Source: Nymphaea colorata
Taxonomy: Eukaryota; Streptophyta; Magnoliopsida; Nymphaeales; Nymphaeaceae
Reading direction: 5' to 3'
Assembly: GCF_008831285.2 (NCBI RefSeq)
Contig: NC_045143.1
Location: forward strand, 3,171,503-3,235,502
DNA length: 64,000 bases
Shown here: positions 35,786-47,355 of the stretch, piece by piece
How positions within the stretch are numbered: position 1 is the first letter of the stretch
Layout of the letters: each line of letters starts with the position of its first letter
Notes under the pieces: model-generated
What the model saw: only the letters and a program-made list of their open reading frames with translations
Database searches by the model: none
What the model was told of the DNA's origin: nothing
Position numbers and translations under genes: made by a program

Positions 35786-35991
35786 TTGAAATTAATAGTT
35801 ACATTCAATGTATACTCTTTTCTTGAGAAAATGTATTCAAATACCATTTATTTATTTAGAGATGCATCATAAACCAACGGCACCATGACCTCATGAAGAT
35901 TATACTAGATTTTTAAAAATTATATTTTTAATAGTTAATTTCAATAAGTCTAGTTTTTATCTCTTATCTAAATGGTCAAATTTTTACCAAC

Positions 35992-36054
<63 letters not shown>

Positions 36055-39000
36055 TGAAAGCTATTTTGAATTCTCAAAAAAAAAAGCTTGGCTTTTCTCT
36101 TTGAAATTTAATGTTCACCTTTTGATCTGAATTATAAGGTTGGGTTGGGTGAGAATCCCAACAACGAGCTGACTAAGCAAAAGAGCAATTTTGTGAAGCC
36201 AGTGGCATACCGACAATGTGACAGAAAGTACCTTAGGAATTCATTTCTTGCAGGTCGACAATTCACTGTTCAAACCAATTGATTCGGACCTACATAAACC
36301 ATTTATACGTAAACCCAACAAATCACTAAAAAATAGCTGATTAAATAAATTTTCCCTGTTCAAAATCGTTATTTGTTGAATTTTCAAACATGCAATAGCT
36401 GAATGTGGTTTGTATGGTAAGTGCTAAAACCTTAAGAGGCCTGATTTTTATGGTTTTAAAAGAAAAGTGGTTTTTCTCAAGTAAATAAACATTAAAAAAG
36501 AAATATCAGTGAAAGTTCAGTGGGATTCCACACATTAAAGTTGCATTTGATAGCGGATGCATTGAATGATGTGCTTTCCAAAATCCTTAGTTTAAACAAA
36601 TTAAGGATCTTTATAGTGACGTTACATTTTAAAACCCAGATCCAAGAGGTCCCACCTTAAATTCATGGATTTGGATTTCAAATCACTAATGAATTTGAAA
36701 TCTATGATAAAAAAAACACACCCTAATTGTTAATTGTACATGTTTATTAGAATCTTGAAATTTTATTATTAGCTTAAACGAAAAACAGAAAATAGGCCGA
36801 TTGGCTTCGGTGCTTATGAGGCCCGTGTCCACCCAACTAACGTCATTCTCAACAAAAAGATACGGGTCTGTTACGGATATTGACATCCCTGGATCAAATT
36901 CTAGCAAAAGTTTAAGTATTTTTCTGATCATTACATCTTTCTCATTCTATTTTCGCGTGGTAAGCACAATATTTAAAAAAAGAAAAACCCTAGAAAACAT
37001 CGAGAGACTTTTCTTAATAGGTTATGAAAAAGCTTGCAGATAAGTTATCAGTGGCATTAGTTTTTTCTTGTAAGTTCAGGAAATCTAATTTAAACATCAG
37101 TTTTTCATGATTTTTATTTATTATATCTTTCTTATTCGTTTCCTCTAACTTCTAACAGCCTAGTCTATTGGTAGCCACAATCAAATAAATAAAGTGGTAC
37201 CCAGTACTGCTGTCAGTATCGATATCAGCACCAGATTAAGTTGCGGTCGCTATATTTTACTTTCAAAAATAAAAAAATAATGAAGAAGTGCTTCTAAAAT
37301 TATTCAATAAAACAAAAAAAAAAATCACAGATACCCGCAATCGCATCCAGTAGCTTTTTCTACTTTCCATTCATAAACACCACTTTCCTTTTTATCAGAA
37401 ATATTTTTCCCACAAATCGTGGATGCAGCGTCGTATTTATAGCAAACATTTCCTCCATAGATTTTTTGGTAATATAAATATTATAAACAGTATAACTAGT
37501 TGATTTGAGTGTTGCACTAATAACATGTTCTGGGTTCGATTATTACCAGTATTACTCATTTAAACTGCAAACGGTCACAACATTCATGCTAATATGTGTA
37601 CCATAAGACCATTCAAGTTTCGAAGCAGTTTTGAACTTTAAGATTGAGAGGGAATGGGGTGTTTTAGCTCTTGCAAACCACTAAGCAAACATCTTCTTAA
37701 CAAAACAAGTCCACTTAATCTCATTATCGTTTGTTGTCAATGAGTCTGCCCTACTAGACTAATCTCATTTTGAGGAGGACAACTGGAAAAATATATAGTC
37801 GTCTATTCTTACAGATGAACTGAATAATTCAAAAGCATGAGGCATGTTTATCCGGATTATGCGCTTTGAAATGAGAAGTTAGTCTTCTAGAATTTTTCTA
37901 GGTCGATATTTATCTTTACTATGTGCTGGTAAGATGAAAATTTCAGCATCTTGATTGAAGGTGCGTTGGTTGTCATTGAATCGTGGGTACGCGGTGACCG
38001 GACCGAGGAACCGCGGTTAAAAACTAAGTGCGCAATTTGGACCATCATTTTGAAAAAGACAATAATTTCCCTCTTCTTCCTTGGGGATTCCACTGGTTCA
38101 GCTTTCTTGAATCTCATCTCTTTGGTTTTAAGAGGCAATTTTTGGAGATCAAAGATGATGGCACAATTAATTTGTTTAATCTTAGAACTTAATTATAGAT
38201 TTGCACGAGTAAACAATCAGTTAATTAGAGTCTAAGAACTCCAAAGAAACAAGACTACACTTAATTATCTTTTGGTAATCAAAGCAAAATGATTCTACAC
38301 CTCAAATCCTACTTTTTCCTGGTAAAGCTCAGAAAACATACCTGAGAAGTCATTCATTATTGTGGATTCTCCCCTTTCAGCCCGAACAGCTCAAGCCAAT
38401 GAGTAGCTTAACCAATAAGAAACTCTTCAATGAACAGAATAAAGGACATTCATGTTCCTGTAATATCCTTTTGAATGGCACATATGAGGAAAATATTCTA
38501 ATAATCATTTTCTTGTTAATTTTTAAATTGAAAAGGGGAGAGAGAGAGTAATGGTAATGCACTACGTTGTGGACCTCAACCATAATGGCTTGTGGAAAGA
38601 CACTAAATATTGGACAGAACTCAATTAAATCATGTTTAGCATTATTTCTTTACACCCTGTAAAAGAAATTGATAGTTATAATGGTGATGCAGTAAGTTGT
38701 GGTCCTCAAACCATTATGACTTCTTTGTGAGTAGTGATACACGTAATTTTGCATAGAAATAGAACCATTTGAATCGTGCAGAGCATGCTTATTAGTTTTA
38801 GTATTTCAGAGTTGAATATCAACGCAATACTACAACTTCAATATTAAGAATAATTTTTTATAATTGGGTACACCAGTGGCGGAGCCAAGATTTTTTGGTT
38901 GATGGGCGCTTGAATCACCCACCCGTGTCTGATGTGTGCATCGCATGCGGCCAGATATGGGTCCAGTTTCATCATAATGAGACCAGAATTAAAACCATAT

Positions 39001-39310
39001 GTAGCCCCGCTACTGGTGTACAGTTGATTTCTCACACTTAGAAATTGACCTGACCAACCTGTAACAAGAGAAAACAAATCATCCCGCCATTGGTGTACAA
39101 ATTCATATCTGCATCTATGTCATATTTAATTTATATCTGCAAGTGCATCCCTAGTATTTTTATGGCAAGAAATTCCTACTGCAAAGCAAGATTTGAACTG
39201 TTGCTCGGTTGGAAGAGTTGGGGAGGCTTGAAGCAGAAATAGGCTAGAGTTCCTTCTATGAAACAGATTGGTCCTTCTTGCTTTGCTAGAGTTCAGATCT
39301 GAAGCCAACA
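35786..39310 (+). repeat. 3-kb segmental unit, tandem copy 2
   Basis: Direct tandem copy of 32,797-35,785, with an expanded TA tract at 35,998-36,050 and an extra segment of about 400 bp at 38,314-38,723. The extra segment contains two related 40-bp stretches (near 38,550 and 38,690, around GGTGATGCA-TTGTGG-CCTCAA). The inverted copy at 60.2-61.7 kb also has part of it, so that copy derives from a copy-2-like source. Confidence 0.85.
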
Positions 39311-39380
39311 TAACTGAACAATGTTCATACCGTCTGCAGCTATGAAGCGGAAAACTCGATATTGGCTGCAAATTTTTCAT
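39126..39380 (-). other. Conserved 84-codon open frame in R7, copy 2
   Basis: Begins MKNLQPISSF and ends TRDALADIN. Rich in Ser, Arg and Leu, like an organelle-targeting presequence, but no domain follows. Length and frame agree exactly with 60,278-60,532, with about a dozen amino-acid differences and no stops. It could be a captured first exon of a nuclear gene or a frame kept open by chance in young copies. Confidence 0.4.
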
Positions 39381-39489
39381 TTTGAAAAAATAAGAAGTTT
39401 GAGATCAGATTGGCTTAGCGTACTAATCAAGATCAAGAAAAAAAATTGTGCTATGACTCTTTCAGAATTTTCATTGAGAATCCAGCCTT

Positions 39490-40631
39490 CCACCAATGAA
39501 CCTTAATTCCAAAGCGGGTTCGATTTAGAATTTTTTTGTTACTTCTGCTACGGGTTTTCTGAAAACTACCAGATACAAACCACAGACTGAAGCCCACCAT
39601 ATAGAAAAGAAATAAAGTTTTCATGTTCTTCTTGGCAATTGGAACCTTCATTCAACTTGACAGAGATTGAACCATAATCAATGGGTAGAAATACTGTAAC
39701 AAGTCTGAAAAATACTGGGCCATTTCCGAAATCAAAAGCATAAGCAAACAGATGACGGCTGTCCTGCACTCTGTCTTCAAATACGTTACTGAAAGAAAAA
39801 GGAGCAAGTCCTGCGTGGAATTCTTAGGGATCGTTGAGAGTGCCAGTACAATAAAGGCACTCAAAGAGAATGTTGGGACCCAGAAAACACACTGTAAGGA
39901 ACACCATGCAAAGAGGGCAGTTATTATCAATTGTTTGAATAAAGTTGAATAAGATGTAAAAAAAGGACAATTTGATATATCCACCTTCAGATGGTGAGTC
40001 ACCCTACATTCTTTTTTAAAAAAATTTACCAACTTTTGGTAATTTTTACACCTCTGTTTTTTAAATGTTGTGAAATCTTGTGTTCATGTTTGATTCTGGC
40101 AATTCAAGAGTTCGTACCCTCCAGATCAACCTAAGTAGAAATCAACATGGTCAATCCACACTACGAATTAGTCATAAACTGAAAACTGAAGTTCGATAAG
40201 GTCAGGTCTAGAAAAAAAACTATTTATGGCATCAAACCACTTAGATTATGGGTGTTCGTAACTTAAAAACTATTGATTGGTCCACACATATCGTCTACCA
40301 CATACTAATTTGAGAAAGCAAAATCACCACCTTGACTACTACACTTGGGGAGAAAGAAAATACAGGCCAAGTTCCAAGGACAAACCCATCCCTAACCACG
40401 ATCACTTAATGATTCCTCATTTTACATACAGAAAAGAGGAGAAGAATCCAACACTAACGTACAAGTTAAGCCCATAAAAAAGTGCACTGCCTGCCTGCAA
40501 GAAGGCGGATTTTTTTTTCTATTCAGACAGGCCAACTATAGTTAAGCAGGCTCCTACAAAATTATGCCAACAGAGATACACCATGATCGTCTTTCTTAAA
40601 GTTGAAGCCCTTAAGTTCAAGTTGAATATCA
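39490..40631. other. Intergenic DNA, no gene identified
   Basis: A 126-codon hydrophobic open frame lies on the minus strand at 39,652-40,032 (QLIITALFAWCSLQCVFWVP and a second hydrophobic stretch CLLMLLISEMAQYF). It has membrane-protein composition but I cannot assign a family, and no flanking exons are apparent. Confidence 0.35.
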
Positions 40632-41079
40632 ATACTCCAAAAAACCTGGTTTTTTGAATTGTCATTTAAATTCTCTCCAACATCTTATTTTTCAAAAATC
40701 TTAAGGGGGGCCTTTGCTTTTTCCCTGTCCATAAGCACTTCTTTGGTTTATTATTGTAAAACTTACCTTGCAAATTAAAACTACTTGTTCCAATTTTGCT
40801 AAAACAAATCAAGCATGCTAAAATGTGTTGCAGGCCTAAGCGCTCAATTTTTTACTCCCGATGGTTTCCTAAATTTGTTTTAAAGAATGAAGCATACTTA
40901 CAAAATATTGTATTACAATGGTTTACAAAAATTCAATAACTTTAGAACAAATTGCGACAAACTGTTTTTGTTGCCAAAACATAACATATTTTTGAAAACT
41001 AATTTGTAAAGAAGCTTCGGTAGAAGGGACACCGCATTGCCGGCAACTTTTCCCCTTAATAATAATGTTGGATGTTGTA
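40632..41079. repeat. 0.45-kb repeat R5, second copy
   Basis: Reverse complement of 14,670-15,130. It truncates the copia integrase frame that comes in from the right at about 41,080. Confidence 0.75.
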
Positions 41080-42860
41080 ATCAAACTGAGTCTTTATTTC
41101 AATAATGAAATTTTGAAGAATACAAATAATTTCAAACCTCTCTTTTAACAAGAACACCCAACTAAGACGAGAAAAATCATCAACAATAATAAGGTAATAC
41201 CTAAATTTGGCCAGACTTACAACCCGGCTAAGCCCCCAAACATCAACATGAATAAGATCAAAAACTGCATGACTTGACGGACTACTGCTGGAAGGAAAAC
41301 TACTTCTAGTGTGTTTGCCCAATTGACAGGCCTCACACTGGAATGACTTAGACACAGAAATATTATGGAGAACACCATGAAGCTTGGATAATGAAGGATG
41401 GCCTAGTCGGAGATGCCACTGATATGGGGTTGGCTTAGATAGAGCCATAGATGTCACGCCCTCCACTGCTTCCGACAGTAGGTAAACTCCCCTGTGTTCA
41501 TGGCCGCCACCAATCATCTTCCCATTTTGCAAGTCCTGAAAAACACATGAACCAGGATCAAATATGGTTCTATAGTGCAAATCTTTCGTCAACTGAATAA
41601 CAAATAGAAGGTTAGCAGGAAACTTTGGAGCATATAAAACATGAGAAAGAATGATAGAACCAGGAAGCTTAACATCCCCAATTCCCATAATAGGAGAAAG
41701 CTTTCCGTTGGCGTGAGACTGACTGCAAAAGTGTTTCGAAGCCCCAGAATCAATAATCCACATAGTACCTGGTTCATGGGAAGTACTAGCAACAGATAAA
41801 GAGGAATCCACCATGACTGAGGAGGCAGCTGTAGACATCGTGGTAAGAAGAGATCGCTGAGCCATAAGCTGAACATACTCTGCCTTACTCATAATCACTG
41901 TAGAGTTCTCAGAATTCATCGAGGAATGAGTCTCTCCAAGTGGTGTAGTAGCTCGGGCAGACCCTATAGGAATCTGAGAAGAAAAGGTCTCTTTGCCCCC
42001 TGAAGTACTAGATCCCTTACCATGGGAAGTAGAAGCTGGTCTACCATGTTTGTCTCAACATCTATCTTCCAAATGTCTTAATTTTTCACAGAATGTACAT
42101 TGAAATCTTTCTCTACCCCCTACACCACGACCTGAGCCTCTTCCCCTCGTGGCTTGTCCACGCCCTCCAGACACATCTAAGGCTGTAGAAGGAGACTCAC
42201 TCTGGGGCTGAGAGAGAAATACAACCAATCTACTGAGTCTATTATATGCCTCAGCAAGATCTGGAATTTTTGCTCCAGTAAGCATCTGAACTTTTGCTAC
42301 CTCATACTTAGGGGACAAACCAGCCAAGAACTTAGCCACCATAGTCTCCTCAAAATACGTCTTGTAACATGCCTGGCATGAAGGTCGAAGAGCCTTCAAT
42401 CGTTCATACGCAGCTTTAACTGAGGCAAAGTATTGAGATAGTTCCAATTCACCTTGCTGCAGTTTGAGTAGTTCTTCCTAAAATTTTTGAGACATTCTTG
42501 TCATGAGAATAAGTTTGTCTCAAGAACGTTCACATATGTTTGGCAATCGTATACTAGGCAAGAGTAGGAGCTATATCCATTTGCACATTGTTCATGATCC
42601 CAGGACATAACAATACTATTATCTTCTTTCCATGTGGTATATTTCTTAGTTTTAATACTCGGTTCATCTTCTTCAATGATGTGGTCTTTCCGATGTCCTA
42701 CTACAAACATCATAAACATTCGTCACCAGATTTCATAGTTGTGACCATCTACTTTCACAGTAGAAGCATAGAAGAAAGGATTCCCAACCACTTTGTATTC
42801 AGTATGAGGCTCAATCCTAGGACTGTCTCCCATATTAGACTGTTGTCCAAGCTCTATTGT
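41056..42860 (-). pseudogene. Ty1/copia gag-protease-integrase remnant
   Basis: Minus strand, from right to left. Near 42,830 a gag start reads MGDSPRIEPHTEYK then GHNYEIW; 42,447-42,055 holds the gag body (YFASVKAAYERLKAL, LAGLSPKYEVAKVQMLTG) and a CCHC zinc knuckle (CTFCEKLRHLEDRC); 41,919-41,056 holds the aspartic protease (WIIDSGASKHFC), the GAG-pre-integrase zinc domain (WHLRLGHPSLSKL, CEACQLGKHTRSSF) and the start of the integrase core (DLIHVDVWG, YLIIVDDFSRLSWVFLL). It breaks off before the second catalytic Asp, at the R5 repeat. Stops separate gag from protease. Reverse transcriptase and RNase H are absent, so it cannot move by itself. Confidence 0.88.
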
Positions 42861-42892
42861 AACACCCACAAAAAAAAAACATCCAACACTAA

Positions 42893-42984
42893 TATGCAGC
42901 AGGAAGAGACTATAACGTACGTAGATTCCAGCACTGGTATATGCAGCAGGAAGAGACTATAACGTATGTAGATGATAAGGAGTT
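42893..42984. repeat. Two-copy tandem repeat of about 46 bp
   Basis: TATGCAGCAGGAAGAGACTA-TAACGTA occurs twice; the 1.6-kb copy of the block has only one unit. Confidence 0.8.
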
Positions 42985-43580
42985 TTCTGCAATAAAAAAA
43001 ATATACCTCTACAACATCTAGGGCAGATCCACGACTGACAGAAAACTGGTCATCGCACATAACTTTCCATGATCTGTTTACACCCACAATTAATTCATGA
43101 CAGATTTAGCAGACCTTCCATCCCCATTCACGATAGATTGAAAAAAAAACGCCAGATTTCAACAAGCAATGACCAGCGACAACGGAGAGACATTCTGTGA
43201 CTTGAAGAAAACACCTACTACATCCATCAGACACAAGGAGACACCTGCGACATCCAGCAGACACCAGCGACTTCCATTCAACAAGCAGTGACCAGGGACA
43301 CCGAAGAAAACTTTTGCCATGTGAGGGAGACACCTGCGACTTCCATCCCGCTTGAAGAATGTTTAACCAATCTTCATCCACGTCCACTTGAACAAGGCAT
43401 CGATCTAGGGTTTTTTAATCTTTTGCTTGAGAAAACTCTAGATCGAGCCTAATATTCACGTACAAACTGTCTTGCCCTCAAAACTCTCCACGAGAACAAA
43501 AGAAGAGGAAGAGGAAGAAGATGATCACAGTGAGAGAAGGTTGATGACGAGAGATAGGTTTCAGTCCCAAGAAAGGTTGG
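42985..43580 (-). repeat. Copia-associated leader repeat, copy 2
   Basis: Same orientation and order as 1,640-2,250. On the minus strand it lies between the primer binding site at 43,581 and the gag start near 42,830, the expected place of a retrotransposon leader. Confidence 0.6.
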
Positions 43581-43592
43581 GCTCTGATACCA
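43581..43592 (-). promoter_or_regulatory. Primer binding site, initiator-Met tRNA type
   Basis: Reads TGGTATCAGAGC on the minus strand, three bases after the LTR end. This places a 5' LTR at 43,596-43,823 with its internal region to the left. Confidence 0.85.
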
Positions 43593-43595
43593 TAT

Positions 43596-43625
43596 TGCGT
43601 GCAGGCAAGGGAGAGAAGAGAAGAG

Positions 43626-43663
<38 letters not shown>

Positions 43664-43823
43664 TTTTCGTATTCTCTAATCTGCCCTAATCTCACATTAA
43701 ATGAGAATAGGGTAAAATAACAAATTACAAAAGAAGTCCACAACTAGAACACTAATTTGTAAAGAGTTGTTCCTAAACTTTTAAATATTCAAAAAGACCA
43801 CTTAACACAAATATTATTCAACA
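43596..43823 (-). mobile_element. Copia-type LTR, copy 2
   Basis: 228 bp on the minus strand from TGTTGAATAATA to GCA, followed by the primer site. Contains a GA microsatellite (43,629-43,660) and matches 2,267-2,486. An integrase fragment lies upstream and a leader plus gag downstream, so it joins two partial elements. Confidence 0.75.
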
Positions 43824-43837
43824 AAAGGAATGATGAG

Positions 43838-44960
43838 TCATAAGACAAGCTCTATGTTTAGGAGAAAAAGACTCATATGAAATGAATCTTTGAGGAGGCC
43901 TAATGTTTCTTTGGGACCTCCTAGGATTGGCGTGATCATTTTCTTGTGTCGCATAATCTCTTCTCCTATAACTACAATGTCTCTTGGAGGATTGATATTA
44001 GTAGAACTATCTTCTATAACTTCTTCCACTTGTTCCTCATTATCAGAATCATCATCATAATCCGTCCACAAAAAAACATAATCTTCTAGTTGCTTGGGCT
44101 CATTTTTAAAGTCATCTTCTTTTTCAAAAAAGATAGCATTTATAGTAACATATACTTTATCTCATTCCAAATCATAAGATTTATAGCCCTTTTGTGTTTC
44201 TGAATATCCAATAAACACACAATTAATAGCTCTGGAAGAAAGCTTATCACCTTTGTTACTTAACACAAAGCATTTGCAACCAAAAACCTTAAATCTATCA
44301 CATTGTGTAATTTTTTAAATTGAGAAATATATTTCAAATGTTTGGTGGGCATTTTATTAATCAAATAGGTTGATGTCAAAACAGCCTCAGCCCAAAAGTT
44401 TTTAGGAACATTTTTGGATAAAAAAAAATGCTTTTGTGGTTTCAATAATGTGCATATGTTTTCTTTCAGCGACTCTGTTTTGTTGTGGAGTGTTTGGGCA
44501 AGATTTTTTATGTATAATGTCTTTATCTTTTGAAAATTATTGAAATTTATTTGACATAAATTCTCCTCCCAAATCACTTCTAAAGATTTTCGTATTGAAG
44601 TCAAAGTGGGTTTTGATAATGTTATAGAAATTCTTGAAGTTTGCAAATACCTCTGAATATCTGATTTGTGTTTGAGAAAATAAACCAAGTATGTCTAGAA
44701 TAATCATGAATAATGATCACATAATACAATAATCCTTCTTTTGACATAATAGGAACGGGTTCCCACACATCCAAATGCACCATATCAAAAGGCATTTGGG
44801 TAACAAATTTTATATTATCAAAAGGTAAGGACATTACAACAAAAGTTCTTTTGACAATACTTTTCCAAGAAGGGAAGATGAGACATCTTTTCTAGATTTG
44901 AATGTCCAAGCCTTTGGTGCCAAGTTTGAATGTCACACTCTTTGATGATATTGCATGAAG
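43838..44960 (-). pseudogene. Ty1/copia integrase fragment, frameshifted, copy 2
   Basis: Minus strand: 44,834-44,622 carries MPFDMVHLDVWEPVP and HDYSRHTWFIF; 44,688-44,260 shifts frame and carries FLSKNVPKNFWAEAVLTSTY and LINKMPTKHLKYIS; 44,071-43,838 is the acidic tail (TDYDDDSDNEEQ, GEEIMRHKKMITPI). Parallel to 2,501-3,640. The catalytic second Asp and Glu cannot be read in one frame. Confidence 0.8.
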
Positions 44961-45019
44961 GTCATGAAAGGTCCAAAAAATCTATGTAATAGAGATCATT
45001 TGTTCTAAAACATTTTCCA

Positions 45020-45533
45020 ATCGTCTTTCCTAGTCATAACCTCATAAAAGCTGACCGACGTTTGATTTGCTAGCCATAACCTCATAAAGTTGAACGATGT
45101 TTGGGTGTCTCACCAATCTCATTACAAATGTCTCTCGTTTGATCTGGTCCAGCCCATTTAGATTTAAAAAAATAATTTTTTTAAAATTTTGTTTGTTTTA
45201 ATAATATATATTTATTATTAATAAATATATTTTATATTTAAAAATTATGTTATAATGAAAAAAATATTTTTTAATTTTAAATGAGCCGGGCTCGGACCGA
45301 GACCCGGGCTCATCGGCCCGACGGGCCGGATTGGGCTGCCCCGCCCCGACCCAATGCCCACCCTTATGACATCCCCACCCTCATGACCTTCTCTTCATCA
45401 ATCATTTTTATAGCAACACTATGCCCTGTCCTCATATTCCTAGCAAAGTACACCTTAGCAAAGGTGCCCTGACCCAATAATCGGTTTAACTCAAACCTTT
45501 GCATCAATATCCTTCCCTTATTATCCATCTTTC
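45020..45533 (-). pseudogene. CIPK N-terminal fragment, copy C, split by an insertion
   Basis: From the ATG near 45,528 the minus strand reads [53 protein letters not shown], then is interrupted by about 216 bp, and resumes with [30 protein letters not shown]. Apart from the insertion this copy has no frameshift and keeps the glycine-rich loop and lysine. As in copy A the kinase ends just after LYEVM, so all copies share one 3' breakpoint region. Leader sequence continues upstream to about 45,650. Confidence 0.85.
45151..45366. mobile_element. 216-bp insertion in the CIPK fragment
   Basis: Compared with the copies at 3.8 and 6.6 kb, the CIPK sequence is interrupted between ATCTGGTCC and ACATCCCCACCC. 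The left half is almost pure A/T; the right half is GC-rich with stem-forming pieces such as CGGCCCGACGGGCCG and GAGCCGGGCTC/GAGACCCGGGCTC. It is a small non-autonomous insertion; class unknown. Confidence 0.7.
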
Positions 45534-45955
45534 TTCCTCAATCAAGAAAACCTAATCAAGCACACAACGACAGAAATATTCTATATCTCCCACTAACCAA
45601 ATATTCGATATTGATGTCTACAGAGCGGGAGTTAAAAAACATATAATTTAACCATCCTTGCGGAGGCCATGTGTCCGGGCACGGATCTGATCTTGGCTAT
45701 GTTCTATTTCATTTAAAGAAAACTGCGGAAGCTCCTCTGGAGCTGCCTCATCAGACCTACAGTAAGACTCCTTGATGGGCACCCACTAATATAATGTAAG
45801 AGCCAACCAAGTTGTACACTTACAGCGTTTGAATGGGACATGTCTCAGAAACACAAGCTTGATAAGTTAACCTGATTGATAAATGGATACGAAAGAATGC
45901 ACATTTTTTTTTAGAATAATATAATGTAATAAGAAATATAATAAAAGAGAACAAA

Positions 45956-46089
45956 GAACAGTGCAGGCTTTCCCTTCTTTAATCTGTCAATGACTGAAAG
46001 AACAGTGCAGGCTTTCCCCTTCTTTAATCTGTCAATGACTGAAAGAACAGTGCAGGCTTTCCCCTTCTTTAATCTGTCAATGACTGACA
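45956..46089 (+). repeat. 45-bp minisatellite, three units
   Basis: Units start at 45,956, 46,000 and 46,045, each GAACAGTGCAGGCTTTCC through CAATGACTGAAA; the first is one base shorter. Confidence 0.95.
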
Positions 46090-46266
46090 CTAAAGAAAGA
46101 GAAACCTCATATCCTAAGGAAGCTGCTGCAAATTCAAGGCGTTGTAATCAAATGCATAGGCAAAGTAGACATAATATCTAAAAAAAACACGTCAAACACC
46201 ACCCTCCATGCGCCTCTGCGTTTGTTCACATGAAATTATTGAGACGAATTTTGCGAGGAAACATCC

Positions 46267-47355
46267 CACTTGATTCTCCAAAGAAATGAACAAAACATAC
46301 TGAGCATCATTCCTTGAAAGTAGCTGCCCCACTGAACAACGGAAGGCACCCTTCCAAATTAGGGTAACCAAACATGGAAACGGTAGGAAAACCAAGGTAC
46401 AATCGCAAAACGAACAAACAGAAGCACGGAACACAAAATCAAAAAGAGAGACAATAAATCTAACAAAATCCTCACAAGAAAAAAACTTGGTAGCAAAAGA
46501 TTTTTCTTTTTCTCTTCTCTTCTCCACAATATCAAGTCCCCTACAGACTCGTCGATACCGCGGGGATCCTGGATCAGCCCCTACAGACTTGTCGAAACGA
46601 TATCCGCATCCAGATCCATAATTTTCAAGACCGAACAAAAACCTACATTTATCGCCCGTTCGGCCCCTATCTCGGCCTCTTCTTTAACAGAAAAAATCAA
46701 CAAAACCATCAAAAAACCTCGTTGCAAAATTTGGACATCCGTTAGTCCCAAAACATGGGAAAGACGTTTGCTTATTCCGGACCCAAGATTTGAGGTGATT
46801 CAAGTTTGTTATCAATTTGACGTTAAGACTTTTCTCTCAACTTTGTATACGAGGTTTTTAGTCATATAGTGAAGTCAAATCGGATGTCCAAATTTTGCAA
46901 TGAGGTTTTTTGATGGTTTTGTTGATTTTTTCTGTTAAAGAAAAGGCCGAGATAGGGGCCGAACGGGCGATAAATGTAGGTTTTTGTTCGGTCTTGAAAA
47001 TTATGGATCTGGATGCGGATATCCTTTCGACAAGTCTGTAGGGGCTGATCCAGGATCCCCGCGGTATCGACGAGTCTGTAGGGGACTTGATATTGTGGAG
47101 AAGAGAAGAGAAAAAGAAAAATCTTTTGCTACCAAGTTTTTTTCTTGTGAGGATTTTGTTAGATTTATTGTCTCTCTTTTTGATTTTGTGTTCCGTGCTT
47201 CTGTTTGTTCGTTTTGCGATTGTACCTTGGTTTTCCTACCGTTTCCATGTTTGGTTACCCTAATTTGGAAGGGTGCGTTCCGTTGTTCAGTGGGGCAGCT
47301 ACTTTCAAGGAATGATGCTCAGTATGTTTTGTTCATTTCTTTGGAGAATCAAGTG
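46267..47355. repeat. Large palindrome, two 475-bp arms around 139 bp
   Basis: 46,267-46,741 and 46,881-47,355 are near-identical inverted copies of equal length. The spacer (46,742-46,880) is unrelated to either arm. The outer halves match the CIPK-leader family of 1-250. Each arm gives an open frame starting MFGLENYGSGCGY; because the arms are almost identical this is not evidence of coding conservation. Confidence 0.92.

Noticed and set aside
39652-40032. Hydrophobic 126-codon minus-strand frame as a membrane protein gene
   Set aside because: Composition is suggestive, but AT-rich DNA easily gives Leu/Phe/Ile runs; no family motif, no flanking exons.
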